A stretch of DNA of 64,000 nucleotides from Pectobacterium carotovorum (GTDB lineage Bacteria; Pseudomonadota; Gammaproteobacteria; Enterobacterales; Enterobacteriaceae). The translations under genes were made by a program, and so were the position numbers. The notes below the pieces were generated by a model, which did not search any database, was not told where the DNA came from, and was given only the letters and a program-made list of their open reading frames with translations. The stretch lies in NCBI RefSeq assembly GCF_900129615.1, contig NZ_FQWI01000004.1:310001-374000 (forward strand). Reading direction: 5' to 3'. This document shows, piece after piece, positions 34,786 to 45,357 of this stretch. Each line of letters starts with the position of its first letter. Within the stretch, counting starts at the first letter, position 1.

Positions 34786-36123
34786 TTAAACTTCGACGGG
34801 CGAACGATCGCTCGCCTCGCTATCGGCCGAAACCTGCGAATCAGCATCCAGATCGCGTTGCAAATAAATACCCAACAGCAATCCCACCGCGGCCAGCGTC
34901 AGAACATAGAATGCGGGTGCCATCGGCGTCGCCTTCATAATCAGCGTCACGAAGACAGGCGTCAGGCCACCGAAAATGGCATAGGAAACGTTGTAGGAAA
35001 AAGAAATCCCTGAGAACCGCACCGCAGCCGGAAACGCTCGCACCATGACATAAGGCACGCCGCCCACCACACCCACGCTAAGCCCGACAATCGCATAGCT
35101 GACAAAGAGCAGCGTCGTACTGCTTGCTGCCGAGCTATAAAAGAACCAGCTACAGGCAGCTAGCGACAGACTACCCACAATAAATAGCTTGCTGGCACCG
35201 AAGCGGTCAACCAACAGCCCCGCGCCGACACAGCCCACCATCAGCGCAATCGTTGCCAGACAGTTCGCCTGCAATGCCAGTGCAGCAGGAATGCCGTGGA
35301 CTTTTTGCAGATAGGTCGGAGCCATCAGAATAACGACGACGATGCACGCAGACAGCAGCCAGGTCAGCAGCATTGAAACCACAACCGCGCGTTTATGATT
35401 TAAGACGACAGATTTCAGCGGCAGCTCTTCTGCCAGCTTTTTCTGCTCACGCATTTCCATAAAAATGGGGGTTTCCTGCAACCAACGGCGCAGATACATG
35501 GCGATAAGGCCGAATACCCCGCCAATGAAGAACGGCAGACGCCAGCCGCCGCCAGACATCTGCTCTGGCGTCAGCACCGTGTTCAGCAACGTCGCGATCA
35601 GCGAACCCAACAGAATCCCCATTGTCAAGCCGGCAGTCAGCGTCCCGCAGGCAAACCCAATACGGGCGCGAGGCACATGCTCCGCAACGAAGACCCACGC
35701 ACCGGGGACTTCGCCACCGATTGCCGCTCCTTGCAGCACACGCATTAACAGCAGTAAAAGCGGTGCCGCAATACCAATGGCTTCATAGGTCGGCAGCAAG
35801 CCCATTGCCAGCGTCGGTAACGCCATCAGCAATATGCTCAGACTGAACATTTTCTTACGTCCGCTCTTGTCACCAAAGTGGGCCATGATGATGCCCCCAA
35901 GCGGGCGAGCCAGATAGCCTGCGGCGAAAATACCGAACGTCTGAACCTGCCGTAGCCATTCAGGAATATCTGGTGGGAAGAAGAGATCGCCAATCACGGC
36001 AGCAAAGAAGACGAAAATAATAAAATCGTAAAACTCTAACGCGCCACCCAGCGCAGCCAGAGACAGCGTTTTGTAGTCCTGCCGGTTCAACCGGCGAGGA
36101 TGGGCGTGTTGATCCTGAGTCAT
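34786..36123 (-). CDS. MFS transporter, metabolite:H+ symporter (MHS) family
   Basis: 445 aa with 12 membrane segments. The opening LSLAALGGALEFYDFIIFVFFAAVIGDLFFP and the loop HFGDKSGRKKMF (near residue 82) are typical of the MHS branch that includes ProP, citrate and shikimate symporters. RVLQGAAIGGEVPGAWVFVAEH is the family's middle motif. The substrate is not readable from sequence. The acidic Ser/Asp-rich tail lacks an obvious ProP coiled coil. It occupies the place of yaaI in E. coli, so it is an accessory insertion between satP and mogA. Confidence 0.87.
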   Translation of the reverse strand: MTQDQHAHPRRLNRQDYKTLSLAALGGALEFYDFIIFVFFAAVIGDLFFPPDIPEWLRQVQTFGIFAAGYLARPLGGIIMAHFGDKSGRKKMFSLSILLMALPTLAMGLLPTYEAIGIAAPLLLLLMRVLQGAAIGGEVPGAWVFVAEHVPRARIGFACGTLTAGLTMGILLGSLIATLLNTVLTPEQMSGGGWRLPFFIGGVFGLIAMYLRRWLQETPIFMEMREQKKLAEELPLKSVVLNHKRAVVVSMLLTWLLSACIVVVILMAPTYLQKVHGIPAALALQANCLATIALMVGCVGAGLLVDRFGASKLFIVGSLSLAACSWFFYSSAASSTTLLFVSYAIVGLSVGVVGGVPYVMVRAFPAAVRFSGISFSYNVSYAIFGGLTPVFVTLIMKATPMAPAFYVLTLAAVGLLLGIYLQRDLDADSQVSADSEASDRSPVEV

Positions 36124-36250
36124 AAGTTACCGTGCATTGCCAGAGTGAGAAAAGAAGAACGTCACCGCAGTGTGTAAAGTAGAAATTACTATAGCGGCAA
36201 AATTTTTATACACCAGCAAAGCTGAATCTTATATTTCAAATCGGCTAACT

Positions 36251-36838
36251 TCAGTCTTTTATTTCGCGCACGGCATTTTTAGGGCGAAAAGCTGCTACTA
36301 CATCCGCATTGGTTTCAATGTAAGGGCCTTCCAGCAGCTGGATACAATACGGTACGCTGGCAAAAATACCGGCTACAACCACCTTGCCATCTGCATCTTT
36401 TAAGCCTTCCAGCGTTTCCTTAATCGACTTGGGTTGTCCCGGCAGATTAAGAATCAGCGCCTGTTTACGCAGCACGCCTACCTGACGGGAAAGGATCGCA
36501 GTAGGAACGAAGCGCAGGCTGATCTGCCGCATTTGCTCACCAAACCCCGGCATTTCGCGATCGGCAATGGCCATCGTGGCATCCGGCGTGACATCACGAC
36601 GCGCTGGCCCCGTCCCCCCAGTTGTCAGCACCAGATGACAACCGCGTTCATCAACCAGCTCACACAGCGTTTGTTCAATCATCGGCTGTTCATCCGGCAC
36701 CAGTCGGGTTTCCACTTCAAAAGGCGTGGTCAGGGCGTTGCGGAGCCAGGATTCCAGTTCTGGGATGCCTTTATCCTGATAAACCCCGCCGGAAGCGCGA
36801 TCGGATACGGAGACCAAGCCAATACGCAATACGTTCAT
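36251..36838 (-). CDS. mogA: Molybdopterin adenylyltransferase MogA
   Basis: 195 aa from the ATG at 36838, the E. coli length; a GTG two codons earlier (36844) is less likely since GAGGTGCTT precedes the ATG. MogA adenylylates molybdopterin before MoeA inserts molybdate. Seen are the family motif LVLTTGGTGPARRDVTPDAT (near residue 70) and PGFGEQMRQISL. MogA serves all molybdoenzymes, e.g. nitrate and formate respiration. Confidence 0.97.
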   Translation of the reverse strand: MNVLRIGLVSVSDRASGGVYQDKGIPELESWLRNALTTPFEVETRLVPDEQPMIEQTLCELVDERGCHLVLTTGGTGPARRDVTPDATMAIADREMPGFGEQMRQISLRFVPTAILSRQVGVLRKQALILNLPGQPKSIKETLEGLKDADGKVVVAGIFASVPYCIQLLEGPYIETNADVVAAFRPKNAVREIKD

Positions 36839-37205
36839 AAGCACCTCAGTTTAAACAAAACACCAATTTTATCAGGATATTAAATGTTGTCAGCGAAGAA
36901 TCTCTTCTTACGATAAAATTCATATCACATCGGCTATTTTATACGGCAAGCAATATTCTATTTGATAACAATTATTAAATGTCGTCTCAAAAAATGTCGG
37001 CAATACCTTATGCGATGAAAATAACAAAACAATAGAAAGGGTAAAACAGGCATCCAGAGAAAGACGTTTTATAAAATAAAATCCGGAGGGAAAAAGAGTG
37101 GAGCAGGCCACTACAGAACCCCACCTAAAATCCGATAATATGGTAAACTTAAATTACTTCTTTACCACCAACTATAAGTAAAAAAGCTATACCAAGGAAG
37201 TAACC
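36839..37205. other. AT-rich region before the diguanylate cyclase gene
   Basis: A 367-bp AT-rich gap between divergent mogA and the cyclase gene. A TATAAG at 37173-37178 may be the -10 box of the cyclase gene, whose ribosome-binding site AAGGAAG lies at 37194-37200. No good -35 was seen. The 63-aa minus-strand frame (36920-37111) is not supported. Confidence 0.35.
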
Positions 37206-38294
37206 ATGAACGACCTTAAGTATAAGATATTGAAATTGTTTTCACACCCTACCTCATCCTTCTTCCTGTTCGGATTGATTTCCTTTTTCATCACTATTTT
37301 TCTTATGCATGAAGCGAATAAGAGCGCCTGGAAAGTAGAGCGACAGAACCTGGACACCACCATCAAGACGTATGAATCCTATAATATCGGAGGAGAGGTG
37401 ACAGAGAGTGATGTCATCCGAAAAACGGGTAGCTACGTCACGGCACGAACAAGAACATTTGTATTTAATACACGTGACGTACGTAGCGAATGTATTAATC
37501 GATTATCTTCATCCGACCTGACATTTAATGATATGGCTGTTATCCGTATTTGCCAGAATAAACTCCCATCAATTGGAGAATATGCAGGGAAAGGCACTCT
37601 TACTGTAATTTTTCCCGTACTCTCCCCCACAGATGAATTATTAGGTATTCGTATTAGAACGTCTTCAGAAACCGCTCAGCCTTCATTTTTTGAAACCCTA
37701 GCCTCACTCGGTTCTGCCATTGTCATCCTGAGTATCGTGTTACTTTGCGCCTTTTTAGGCAGCCTACTGTCGCTACTGACGAAAAAATATTTGGTAGAAT
37801 TGCCCATCATCGCGCGGTATGACGATCTCACGGGCTATTTACGGCGAGACGCGTTCTTTCTGGCCGCAAATAAAGCCTTTAGTATCGCCAATCTGACCAA
37901 GCGCCCCGTTAGCGTCATTCTGATCGACATCGACTATTTTAAGCAGGTTAATGATAGCTTCGGTCATAGCGTCGGTGACGATGCCTTGAAGTTTGTCGCT
38001 GACACTTTCAAAAAATCATTTCGCCGCGAAGATATTTTTGGCCGTATTGGCGGCGATGAGTTCGCCATCGTGTTGCCGAATACCGGATTAGACGATGCGT
38101 ATACCATCGTGGATAAAGCCAGAGAGCGTGTTAGCAACACGCCTTGTGAAACAGCCGCGGGCAAAATCAGGCTGACGGTCAGCATCGGGCTGGTTGAATA
38201 CCATATCACTGGAGAAGATTTAATCGAAGTGATGAAGCGTGCCGATGATAATCTTTATATCGCGAAGAAAACCCGTAACGCGACGGCAAAATAG
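37206..38294 (+). CDS. Membrane-bound diguanylate cyclase (GGDEF protein)
   Basis: 362 aa. A short cytoplasmic start, a first membrane helix (about 18-35), a periplasmic sensing region of about 130 residues of no recognised family, a second helix (about 165-193), then a GGDEF domain (about 200-362). The active-site GGDEF is intact (GRIGGDEFAIVLP). Five residues before it is RRED, a complete RxxD inhibitory site, so product feedback is expected. It should make cyclic di-GMP from GTP. The periplasmic part has two cysteines about 18 residues apart that could form a disulphide. The signal it senses is unknown. Confidence 0.9.
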   Translation: MNDLKYKILKLFSHPTSSFFLFGLISFFITIFLMHEANKSAWKVERQNLDTTIKTYESYNIGGEVTESDVIRKTGSYVTARTRTFVFNTRDVRSECINRLSSSDLTFNDMAVIRICQNKLPSIGEYAGKGTLTVIFPVLSPTDELLGIRIRTSSETAQPSFFETLASLGSAIVILSIVLLCAFLGSLLSLLTKKYLVELPIIARYDDLTGYLRRDAFFLAANKAFSIANLTKRPVSVILIDIDYFKQVNDSFGHSVGDDALKFVADTFKKSFRREDIFGRIGGDEFAIVLPNTGLDDAYTIVDKARERVSNTPCETAAGKIRLTVSIGLVEYHITGEDLIEVMKRADDNLYIAKKTRNATAK

Positions 38295-38330
38295 GCCTAT
38301 TCCTGCCACAACGCCAAACTACAGACAAAA

Positions 38331-38357
38331 AAAATAGCCGGGCATCCCGGCTATTTT
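38331..38357. terminator. Bidirectional intrinsic terminator (cyclase gene / tal)
   Basis: Perfect 12-bp stem aaaatagccggg/cccggctatttt with a CAT loop and A-run/T-run flanks, between two convergent genes. Confidence 0.9.
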
Positions 38358-38371
38358 CATCAGCAGAATGG

Positions 38372-39325
38372 TTACAGTAAATCTGCGATCATCTTTTCCA
38401 GTTTTTCCTGGTCGATAGCAAACTTACGGATCCCGTCGGCCAGTTTATCAATCGCCATTGGATCCTGGTTGTGTTGCCAGTAGAACTCCGCTTCCGTCAT
38501 TTTCGCCGGACGAACTTTCACATCACCGACGTAAGACAGCTTGCGAACCACTTCACCTTCGCTTTCTGACAGCTCTTTCAGCAGGGCGGGTGCGATCGTC
38601 AGGCGGTCACATCCAGCCAGTTCCAGAATCTCACCGACGTTACGGAAGCTCGCGCCCATCACGACCGTTTCATAGCCGTGCTCTTTGTAGTAGTCGTAGA
38701 TTTCGCTAACGGAAACCACGCCCGGATCTTCATGCGGCGCAAATTCTTTCTTATCGCCATTGGCTTTGTACCAGTCAAGAATACGGCCAACGAACGGTGA
38801 AATCAGGAACACGCCCGCTTCAGCACAAGCGCGCGCCTGTGCAAAGGAGAACAGCAGCGTCAGGTTACAGTTGATGCCTTCTTTTTCCAGTTGCTCCGCC
38901 GCGCGGATACCCTGCCAGGTGGAAGCCAGTTTAATCAGGATACGCTCGTTGCTGATGCCTGCGTCGTTGTACAGCTTGATCAGGTGTTTTGCCTTCGCCA
39001 CGCTGGCTTCGGTGTCATAAGACAAACGCGCATCCACTTCTGTGGAGATGCGGCCGGGGATCAATTTTAAAATTTCGAGACCGATATTGACCGCCAGTTT
39101 ATCCGTGGCATCCACGACCTGCTGTTTACGATCGCTGCTCTGCTCACGCGCCCAGGCAATAGCCTCGTCGATCAGCTTGCGGTATTCAGGAATTTGCGCC
39201 GCGTTCAGAATCAGTGAAGGGTTAGTGGTCGCATCTTGCGGTTGGTACAGTTTCATTGCCGCAATATCGCCGGTATCAGCTACAACCGTGGTCAGTTGGC
39301 GTAGGGAAGTCAGTTTATCCGTCAT
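38372..39325 (-). CDS. talB: Transaldolase (TalB type)
   Basis: 317 aa, the E. coli TalB length. It moves a dihydroxyacetone unit between sugar phosphates in the non-oxidative pentose phosphate pathway. The Schiff-base lysine lies in [12 protein letters not shown] (near residue 132), and the second signature [14 protein letters not shown] is just before. TTNPSLIL near residue 33 is also typical. It lies between mogA and yaaA/thr as in E. coli, with the cyclase gene inserted downstream. Confidence 0.96.
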   Translation of the reverse strand: MTDKLTSLRQLTTVVADTGDIAAMKLYQPQDATTNPSLILNAAQIPEYRKLIDEAIAWAREQSSDRKQQVVDATDKLAVNIGLEILKLIPGRISTEVDARLSYDTEASVAKAKHLIKLYNDAGISNERILIKLASTWQGIRAAEQLEKEGINCNLTLLFSFAQARACAEAGVFLISPFVGRILDWYKANGDKKEFAPHEDPGVVSVSEIYDYYKEHGYETVVMGASFRNVGEILELAGCDRLTIAPALLKELSESEGEVVRKLSYVGDVKVRPAKMTEAEFYWQHNQDPMAIDKLADGIRKFAIDQEKLEKMIADLL

Positions 39326-39638
39326 GTTGGCATGTCTCGTTGTTTATACGTGGTGCTCGTGAATGAAAATAGCTCGTATATGAATCGACTTGTTATCTAA
39401 TCTGGTGGCCGTCTGTTTTGCGCCGAAATCTGATAATAACACGCGCACTTTCCCGTGCAAGCCAGCCTTTTCCCACTCGTCCCTGCAACAACGGTTACAC
39501 GCCGATAAGACGCCATATTTTCCCCTTCACGAGCGTGCCGAGGCGTGAAAGACAAGGCGTATTATAGCTATCGCCGTTTTCTTCCGACGTTCTTGCTATA
39601 GTAGGGTCATCAGAAATCAGACCGACAGGACATGGCGC
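39326..39638. other. tal / yaaA divergent intergenic region
   Basis: 313 bp holding both promoters. A good -10 (TATAGT, 39597-39602) lies about 37 bp before the yaaA ATG. No clear -35 or operator was recognised. Confidence 0.4.
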
Positions 39639-40412
39639 ATGCTTATTACTATTTCACCCGCAAAAACGCTCGACTACACCAGTCCTTTGGCAACGACGCG
39701 TTATACGCAGCCGGAACTTCTGGACTCTTCCAGCCAGTTGATTGATGTGTGTAAAAAACTGACGCCAGCACAGATCGCCTCTTTGATGAGCATCAGCGAT
39801 AAGCTGGCTGACCTGAACGCAGGCCGCTTTAGCGATTGGCACCCGGATTTCACGCCGGAGAACGCGCGTCAGGCACTGCTGGCGTTTAAGGGCGACGTCT
39901 ATACCGGATTGGCCGCAGAAGATTTCAGCGAGGATGACTTCGATTTCGCCCAGCAGCATCTGCGTATGCTGTCAGGCCTGTATGGCGTGTTGCGCCCGCT
40001 GGATTTGATGCGGCCGTATCGGCTGGAAATGGGCACCAAGCTGGAAAACAAAGTCGGTAAAGACCTCTACAGTTTCTGGGGCGACACCATTACTGAAAAG
40101 CTGAATCAGGCGCTGCACGATCAAGGCGATGATGTACTGGTTAATCTGGCATCGGACGAATATTTCAAAGCCGTTAAACCGAAAAAGCTTAATGCCCGTC
40201 TGATCAAACCCGTCTTCCTGGATGAGAAAAACGGTAAATTTAAGGTAATCAGTTTCTACGCCAAGAAAGCACGCGGCCTGATGAGCCGTTTCATTATTCA
40301 AAACCGCCTGACTCAACCGGAGCAGTTGAAAGCATTTAATCTGGAAGGTTACTTCTTCGAGGCAGCAGACTCTTCGAGTGACGAACTGGTGTTTAAGCGT
40401 CACGAACAGTAA
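39639..40412 (+). CDS. yaaA: Peroxide-stress protein YaaA
   Basis: 257 aa. YaaA (DUF328) limits intracellular free iron during hydrogen peroxide stress in E. coli and is OxyR-regulated there; the fold binds DNA with irregularities. The start [13 protein letters not shown], the middle [17 protein letters not shown] and the C-terminal [18 protein letters not shown] are typical. CAGGA precedes the ATG. I did not find a clear OxyR site by eye. Confidence 0.96.
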   Translation: MLITISPAKTLDYTSPLATTRYTQPELLDSSSQLIDVCKKLTPAQIASLMSISDKLADLNAGRFSDWHPDFTPENARQALLAFKGDVYTGLAAEDFSEDDFDFAQQHLRMLSGLYGVLRPLDLMRPYRLEMGTKLENKVGKDLYSFWGDTITEKLNQALHDQGDDVLVNLASDEYFKAVKPKKLNARLIKPVFLDEKNGKFKVISFYAKKARGLMSRFIIQNRLTQPEQLKAFNLEGYFFEAADSSSDELVFKRHEQ

Positions 40413-40428
40413 ACAAGAGAAGGGAAAC

Positions 40429-40448
40429 AGGGCGGAGTATTCCGCCCT
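40429..40448. terminator. Hairpin between yaaA and thrC
   Basis: Eight-bp stem agggcgga/tccgccct with a GTAT loop between convergent genes. The T-tract is weak on both sides, so its efficiency is uncertain. Confidence 0.6.
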
Positions 40449-40458
40449 TGCAATCGAT

Positions 40459-41748
40459 TTATTCCGGCAGTGACATCAGGAACTCACGCAGCTTCGCGAA
40501 ATCATCCGGGAAGTTGTGCGACAGCAGATCCAGATCGGCACGCTCAGCGAGCGCTTCCGGCAGATCCAGTTCTTTGCCAAGAATGTCTTCTACGCTTTCC
40601 TTGAATTTCGCTGGGTGCGCCGTACCCAGGAACAGGCCAAACTCACCGGCTTGCAGTTGATCGCGCAGTAGACGGTAAGCAATCGCAGCGTGCGGCTCAG
40701 AGAGATAGCCTAACGCATCCAGCTCATGCATGGTTTCTTTCGTGGTCTCATCGCTCACTGCGCCAAAGCCCAGTGTTTTCAACTGCCAGTTCTTACGGCG
40801 GAACAGCTCTTCCACGCGCGGCCAGTTGTTCGGCTGGCTTACGTCCATCGCGTTGGATAACGTTGCCACCGTTTTATGCGGTTCCCAGTTACCATTGCTC
40901 AGGAAGCGCGGCACCGTGTCATTGGCGTTGGTCGCTGCGATGAAGCGCTTAATCGGCAGACCCAGCGATTTCGCCAGCAGGCCAGCGGTCAGATCGCCGA
41001 AGTTACCGCTCGGTACAGAAACCACTAGCTGGTTACGAGCTTCCTGCGGCAGTTGTGCAACGGCTTCAAAGTAGTAGCAAATCTGCGCCAGCAGACGGCT
41101 GATGTTGATGGAGTTCGCTGAGTTCAGGCCAATCGCCTTTTTCAGTTCTTCATCATCAAACGCCTTTTTCACCAACGCCTGACAGGCATCGAAATCGCTG
41201 TCGATAGCGATGGTGTGAATATTGCCACCCAGCGTACAGAACAGTTTTTCCTGCAACGGACTGATCTTGCCCTGCGGATACAAAATCACGACACGAACAT
41301 TTTCCAGACCGTAAAAGGCGTGCGCCACAGCGGCGCCGGTGTCGCCAGAGGTCGCCGTCAGAATGGTAATTTTCTCGTCACCGGACACTTCCGTCAGCAT
41401 TTGCGCCATAAAGCGGCCGCCGAAGTCTTTAAAGGCCAGCGTCGGGCCGTGGAACAGCTCCAGCGCAGCGATATCTTCCGCCACTGGCGCAACCGGAGCC
41501 GGGAATGCAAAGGCCGCTTTCACACGCTCAAACACCGTTTCGGTCGCAATTTCATCGCCGATATAGGCAGACAGAATGCGGCTGCTGCGGGTCACAAAAT
41601 CCAGATCCAACAGCGCATCTATTTCAGTGCGCTCAAATTCCGGCAGTTCCAGCGGGAAGAACAGCCCTTGCTGGCTGCCCAGCCCTTGCTTGATAGCCTG
41701 AGCAAAACTCACCTGCTCGTTATGATCTTTAAGGTTGTACAGTTTCAT
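40459..41748 (-). CDS. thrC: Threonine synthase
   Basis: 429 aa. ThrC converts O-phosphohomoserine to threonine with PLP. The PLP lysine lies in HGPTLAFKDFGGRFMAQ (near residue 107), and the phosphate-binding glycines are in SVPSGNFGDLTAGLLAKS. It belongs to the longer threonine synthase type found in enterobacteria. It follows thrB after three bases, completing thrABC. Confidence 0.97.
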   Translation of the reverse strand: MKLYNLKDHNEQVSFAQAIKQGLGSQQGLFFPLELPEFERTEIDALLDLDFVTRSSRILSAYIGDEIATETVFERVKAAFAFPAPVAPVAEDIAALELFHGPTLAFKDFGGRFMAQMLTEVSGDEKITILTATSGDTGAAVAHAFYGLENVRVVILYPQGKISPLQEKLFCTLGGNIHTIAIDSDFDACQALVKKAFDDEELKKAIGLNSANSINISRLLAQICYYFEAVAQLPQEARNQLVVSVPSGNFGDLTAGLLAKSLGLPIKRFIAATNANDTVPRFLSNGNWEPHKTVATLSNAMDVSQPNNWPRVEELFRRKNWQLKTLGFGAVSDETTKETMHELDALGYLSEPHAAIAYRLLRDQLQAGEFGLFLGTAHPAKFKESVEDILGKELDLPEALAERADLDLLSHNFPDDFAKLREFLMSLPE

Positions 41749-41751
41749 GCG

Positions 41752-42681
41752 TTATCCCAGTTGTCGTGCGCCAGTCGTATCAAGACGGCAAATATGAACA
41801 AAACCTTCATCGTTCTGCAAATAGTTATCCCGCAGCCAGTCGGCCAGGCGCTGTGCGCTCGCCATGTCGTTGCAGACGGAGAATAACGTTGGGCCAGAGC
41901 CGGAAATACCGCAGGCCAGCGCCCCGATATCTTCAGCAGCCTGACGAGCGGCCGCAAAGCCGGGCAGCAGTTTCGTACGATAAGGTTCCGCGATGACATC
42001 CTTCATCAGTTTCGCCGCCAGCTCAGCCTGTCCGGTATGGCAAGCGTGGATAAAGCCCGCCAGATAACGGCCGTGGCTGATGCAATCCTGACGACGATAT
42101 TGCGCAGGCAGAATCGCGCGCGCTTCTGCAGTGGAGACTTTAATCCCCGGATACGCCATGACCCACAGCCAGTCATCGAACGACGGCACAGGCTGGCTGA
42201 TGATGCCGTTTTCTTCCAGCATCAGTTGGACGCCGCCGAGAAAACACGGGGCAACGTTATCGTAGTGAACGCTGCCGGAAATGCGCCCTTCCAGCTCACC
42301 CATCAGCGTCAGCAGACGGGTATCATCCAGCGGCTTACCGCAAAATTCATTCATCGCCATCAGCCCGGCGACGACAGAACAGGCGCTGGAACCTAGCCCT
42401 GAACCAATCGGCATGTTCTTTTCGAGCGTCATTGCTACTGGCACGGTTTTGCCAATTTCCTGACAGAACAGTTCCCAACATTGATACACAATGTTTTCTT
42501 TCGGGTTGTCCGGCAGCTTGCTAACAAAACGCCCTTCATTACGCAGGCTGAACAGATCGGCGGCTTCAACAGAGACGCAATCCCCCAGCAGTGAACCGTC
42601 TACCGGCGAGACGGCCGCACCCAGCACATCAAACCCGACGCTGACGTTACCGATTGATGCAGGTGCATACACCTTAACCAT
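41752..42681 (-). CDS. thrB: Homoserine kinase
   Basis: 309 aa from the ATG at 42681, two bases after the thrA stop; the frame opens at 42702 without family sequence. ThrB phosphorylates homoserine. It is a GHMP kinase, with the glycine-rich ATP loop [18 protein letters not shown] near residue 87. The N-terminal [20 protein letters not shown] is conserved. Close spacing on both sides makes thrABC one translationally coupled transcript. Confidence 0.97.
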   Translation of the reverse strand: MVKVYAPASIGNVSVGFDVLGAAVSPVDGSLLGDCVSVEAADLFSLRNEGRFVSKLPDNPKENIVYQCWELFCQEIGKTVPVAMTLEKNMPIGSGLGSSACSVVAGLMAMNEFCGKPLDDTRLLTLMGELEGRISGSVHYDNVAPCFLGGVQLMLEENGIISQPVPSFDDWLWVMAYPGIKVSTAEARAILPAQYRRQDCISHGRYLAGFIHACHTGQAELAAKLMKDVIAEPYRTKLLPGFAAARQAAEDIGALACGISGSGPTLFSVCNDMASAQRLADWLRDNYLQNDEGFVHICRLDTTGARQLG

Positions 42682-42683
42682 AA

Positions 42684-45143
42684 TTATGCTCCCAACTTCC
42701 ATGACAAGGTGCGCAGCAGATCTGCGAACACACCAGCAGCGGTAACATCGTTACCCGCGCCATAACCGCGCAACACGAGCGGCAGTGGCTGATAATAACG
42801 GCTGTAGAATGCCAACGCATTCTCGCCATCTTTGACTTTAAACAGCGGATCGTTGCCGCCAACGGCACTGATCTTGACCTTACAGCGGCCTTCTTCAATC
42901 ACGCCGACATAGCGCAACACTTTACCTTCATCGCGCGCTTGTGCAACACGGCTGGCAAACTCATCGTCTGCCGTCGGCAGGCGTTGCATAAAGCTGGCGA
43001 CATCGCCGGACGCATCAAAGCTGGCAGGCAGAACGGATTCCACTTCAATATCGCCCAGCTCCAGTTGATAACCCGCTTCACGGGCTAGAATCAGCAGCTT
43101 ACGCGCCACGTCCATACCGGACAGATCGTCACGCGGATCGGGTTCGGTATAACCTTTTTCTTTCGCCTGCGTGGTCGCTTCCGACAGCGACATGCCTTCA
43201 TCGAGTTTACCGAAAATAAAGGACAGCGAGCCAGAGAGAATTCCGGTAAAGCGAATCAGTTCATCACCTGCATTCAGCAAATTTTGCAGGTTCTCAATCA
43301 CCGGCAGGCCTGCACCGACGTTGGTGTCATACAGGAAACGACGACGGGATTTCGCCGCAGCGCTACGCAGTTGATGATAGTAATTCATCGATCCCGTGTT
43401 GGCTTTCTTGTTTGGCGTCACGACATGGAAACCGTCGGCCAGGAAATCCACGTACTGATCGGCCACGGCCTGATTCGACGTACAGTCGACGATCACCGGG
43501 TTCAGCAGGTGGTACTCTTTAACCAGACGGATCAGACGACCCAGATTAAACGGCTCGCGGGCTTTACCCAGCTCTTCATGCCAGTTGTCCATCGAGATGC
43601 CGTTAATATTGGTCAGCATCGCTTTGGAGTTGGCGATCCCACACACGCGCAGGTCGATATGCTTGTCTTTCAGCCACGGCTGTTGACGGTGGATCTGATC
43701 CAGCAGTGCGCCACCCACACCGCCGACCCCGATAACAAACACGTCGATCACCTGATCGGTGTTAAACAGCATCTGATGGGCAACACGTACGCCAGTGGTG
43801 GCGACGTCGTTGTTCACCACGACGGAGATAGAGCGCTCGGAGGAGCCCTGCGCGATAGCCACGATATTGATATTTGCCGTCGCCAATGCCGAGAACAGAC
43901 GAGCAGACAGGCCGCGCAGCGTACGCATGCCATCGCCCACCACAGAGATAATGGCCAGACGCTCCATCACATCCAGCGGCTCCAGCACGCCTTCTTTCAG
44001 TTCCAGATAGAATTCGTCTTCCAGCGTTTTTCTGGCGCGCGCCAGCTCGTTTTGCGATACGCAGAAGCTGATGCTGTATTCGGAAGATGACTGTGTAATC
44101 AGAACAACAGAGATGCCCGCACGTGACATCGCGGCAAACACGCGCGCCGCCATGCCGACCATGCCTTTCATGCCAGGGCCAGATACGTTAATCATCGCCA
44201 TGTTGTTCAGGTTGGTGATGCCTTTCACCGGATACTGGGTATCCGTGCTATCCATGCCGATGAGCGTGCCGGGAGCCTGAGGGTTTTCGGTGTTTTTGAT
44301 GAGGCAGGGAATTTGGAACTGGGCGATAGGAGCAATGGTGCGAGGGTGGAGGACTTTGGCGCCGAAATAGGACAGCTCCATCGCCTCCTGGTAGGACATC
44401 GATTTCAATAATCGAGCGTCCGGCACCTGACGCGGATCGCAGGTATAAACGCCGTCCACGTCGGTCCAGATCTCACAACAATCGGCACGCAAACACGCAG
44501 CCAACACCGCAGCGGAGTAGTCAGAACCATTACGGCCCAGCACCACCAGTTCGCCTTTGTCGTTACCGGCAGTAAAGCCCGCCATCAGGATCACATGATC
44601 TTTCGGGATAGCGCTTTCAGCGATACGACGAGTTGACTCAGTGATATCCACGGTGGATTCAAGATAGTGTCCCTGTGCCAGCAGTTTCTCGACCGGATTG
44701 ATAACAGAGACCCCATAGCCGCGCGCCTGAAAGACCGCTTCCATGATGGCGATGGACAGTTTTTCTCCCCGGCAGATGATTGCAGCGTTCACGCTGTCAG
44801 GGCATTGGCCCAGCAGCGCGATGCCGTGCAGAACGTGTTTCAGCTGTGCAAATTCCTGATCCACGAATGCCTTTAGGCGGGCATGGTCAAAACCGGGGTG
44901 AGATGCTGCAAGCCCTTGTAGTAATGAAGAAAAGATCGTTTCGGCGTCGTTCAAATGAGGCAGGATATCTTGTCCGGCGACGGTTTTCTCAATCATGGCA
45001 ACCAGATGGTTGGTAATTTTCGCCGGCGCAGACAATACGGTAGCCACCTGTCCCTGGCGCGCGTTGTTCTCGATAATGTCGGCAACGCGTGCAAAACGCT
45101 CCGCATTTGCTACTGAAGTCCCGCCAAATTTCAACACTCGCAT
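42684..45143 (-). CDS. thrA: Bifunctional aspartokinase I / homoserine dehydrogenase I
   Basis: 819 aa from the ATG at 45143 (E. coli 820); the frame extends to 45176 without family sequence. It catalyses the first and third steps from aspartate to threonine. The kinase domain opens [17 protein letters not shown] and ends near 300. A pair of ACT-type regulatory domains (about 315-460) confers threonine inhibition. The C-terminal homoserine dehydrogenase begins near [15 protein letters not shown] (about residue 468). Confidence 0.97.
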   Translation of the reverse strand: MRVLKFGGTSVANAERFARVADIIENNARQGQVATVLSAPAKITNHLVAMIEKTVAGQDILPHLNDAETIFSSLLQGLAASHPGFDHARLKAFVDQEFAQLKHVLHGIALLGQCPDSVNAAIICRGEKLSIAIMEAVFQARGYGVSVINPVEKLLAQGHYLESTVDITESTRRIAESAIPKDHVILMAGFTAGNDKGELVVLGRNGSDYSAAVLAACLRADCCEIWTDVDGVYTCDPRQVPDARLLKSMSYQEAMELSYFGAKVLHPRTIAPIAQFQIPCLIKNTENPQAPGTLIGMDSTDTQYPVKGITNLNNMAMINVSGPGMKGMVGMAARVFAAMSRAGISVVLITQSSSEYSISFCVSQNELARARKTLEDEFYLELKEGVLEPLDVMERLAIISVVGDGMRTLRGLSARLFSALATANINIVAIAQGSSERSISVVVNNDVATTGVRVAHQMLFNTDQVIDVFVIGVGGVGGALLDQIHRQQPWLKDKHIDLRVCGIANSKAMLTNINGISMDNWHEELGKAREPFNLGRLIRLVKEYHLLNPVIVDCTSNQAVADQYVDFLADGFHVVTPNKKANTGSMNYYHQLRSAAAKSRRRFLYDTNVGAGLPVIENLQNLLNAGDELIRFTGILSGSLSFIFGKLDEGMSLSEATTQAKEKGYTEPDPRDDLSGMDVARKLLILAREAGYQLELGDIEVESVLPASFDASGDVASFMQRLPTADDEFASRVAQARDEGKVLRYVGVIEEGRCKVKISAVGGNDPLFKVKDGENALAFYSRYYQPLPLVLRGYGAGNDVTAAGVFADLLRTLSWKLGA

Positions 45144-45232
45144 TTTTATCTGTTCTCCTGAATTTCTGCCAACCAAACGCCGGTAGCGTTTTTTGTATGC
45201 CGCTTACAGGCGGCGTTGAGGGATAACCTGCC

Positions 45233-45268
45233 ATAAAAAAAAAGCCCGCACTGTTCGGTGCGGGCTTT
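45233..45268 (-). terminator. thr operon attenuator terminator
   Basis: Eleven-bp stem aaagcccgcac/gtgcgggcttt (45241-45268) with a six-base loop, followed on the minus strand by eight T's. It lies 21 bp after the leader-peptide stop and 90 bp before thrA. The 3' end of the leader ORF (GGTGCGGGC) can pair with the left arm, giving the expected antiterminator. Confidence 0.9.
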
Positions 45269-45288
45269 TTCTGGAATCTTTATATGCG

Positions 45289-45357
45289 TCAGCCCGCACC
45301 GTTACTGGTTGTATCGGTGATGGTAATAATCGTGGTGATCAGGCTGATAGTGCGCAT
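45289..45357 (-). CDS. thrL: thr operon leader peptide
   Basis: A 22-codon ORF from ATG 45357 to TGA 45289. It begins MRTISLITTIITIT and ends SNGAG, the latter shared with the E. coli leader. Seven codons are threonine and five isoleucine, with most of them clustered, as needed to sense charged tRNA-Thr and tRNA-Ile. A second in-frame ATG 18 bases upstream (45375) would add six residues. Neither start has a strong Shine-Dalgarno. Ribosome stalling at these codons would prevent the attenuator at 45241-45268. Confidence 0.92.
   Translation of the reverse strand: MRTISLITTIITITDTTSNGAG

Noticed and set aside
36920-37111. 63-codon minus-strand frame before the diguanylate cyclase gene
   Set aside because: AT-rich chance frame with no ribosome-binding site worth noting.
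43284-44090. 268-codon frame antisense to thrA
   Set aside because: Shadow of thrA.
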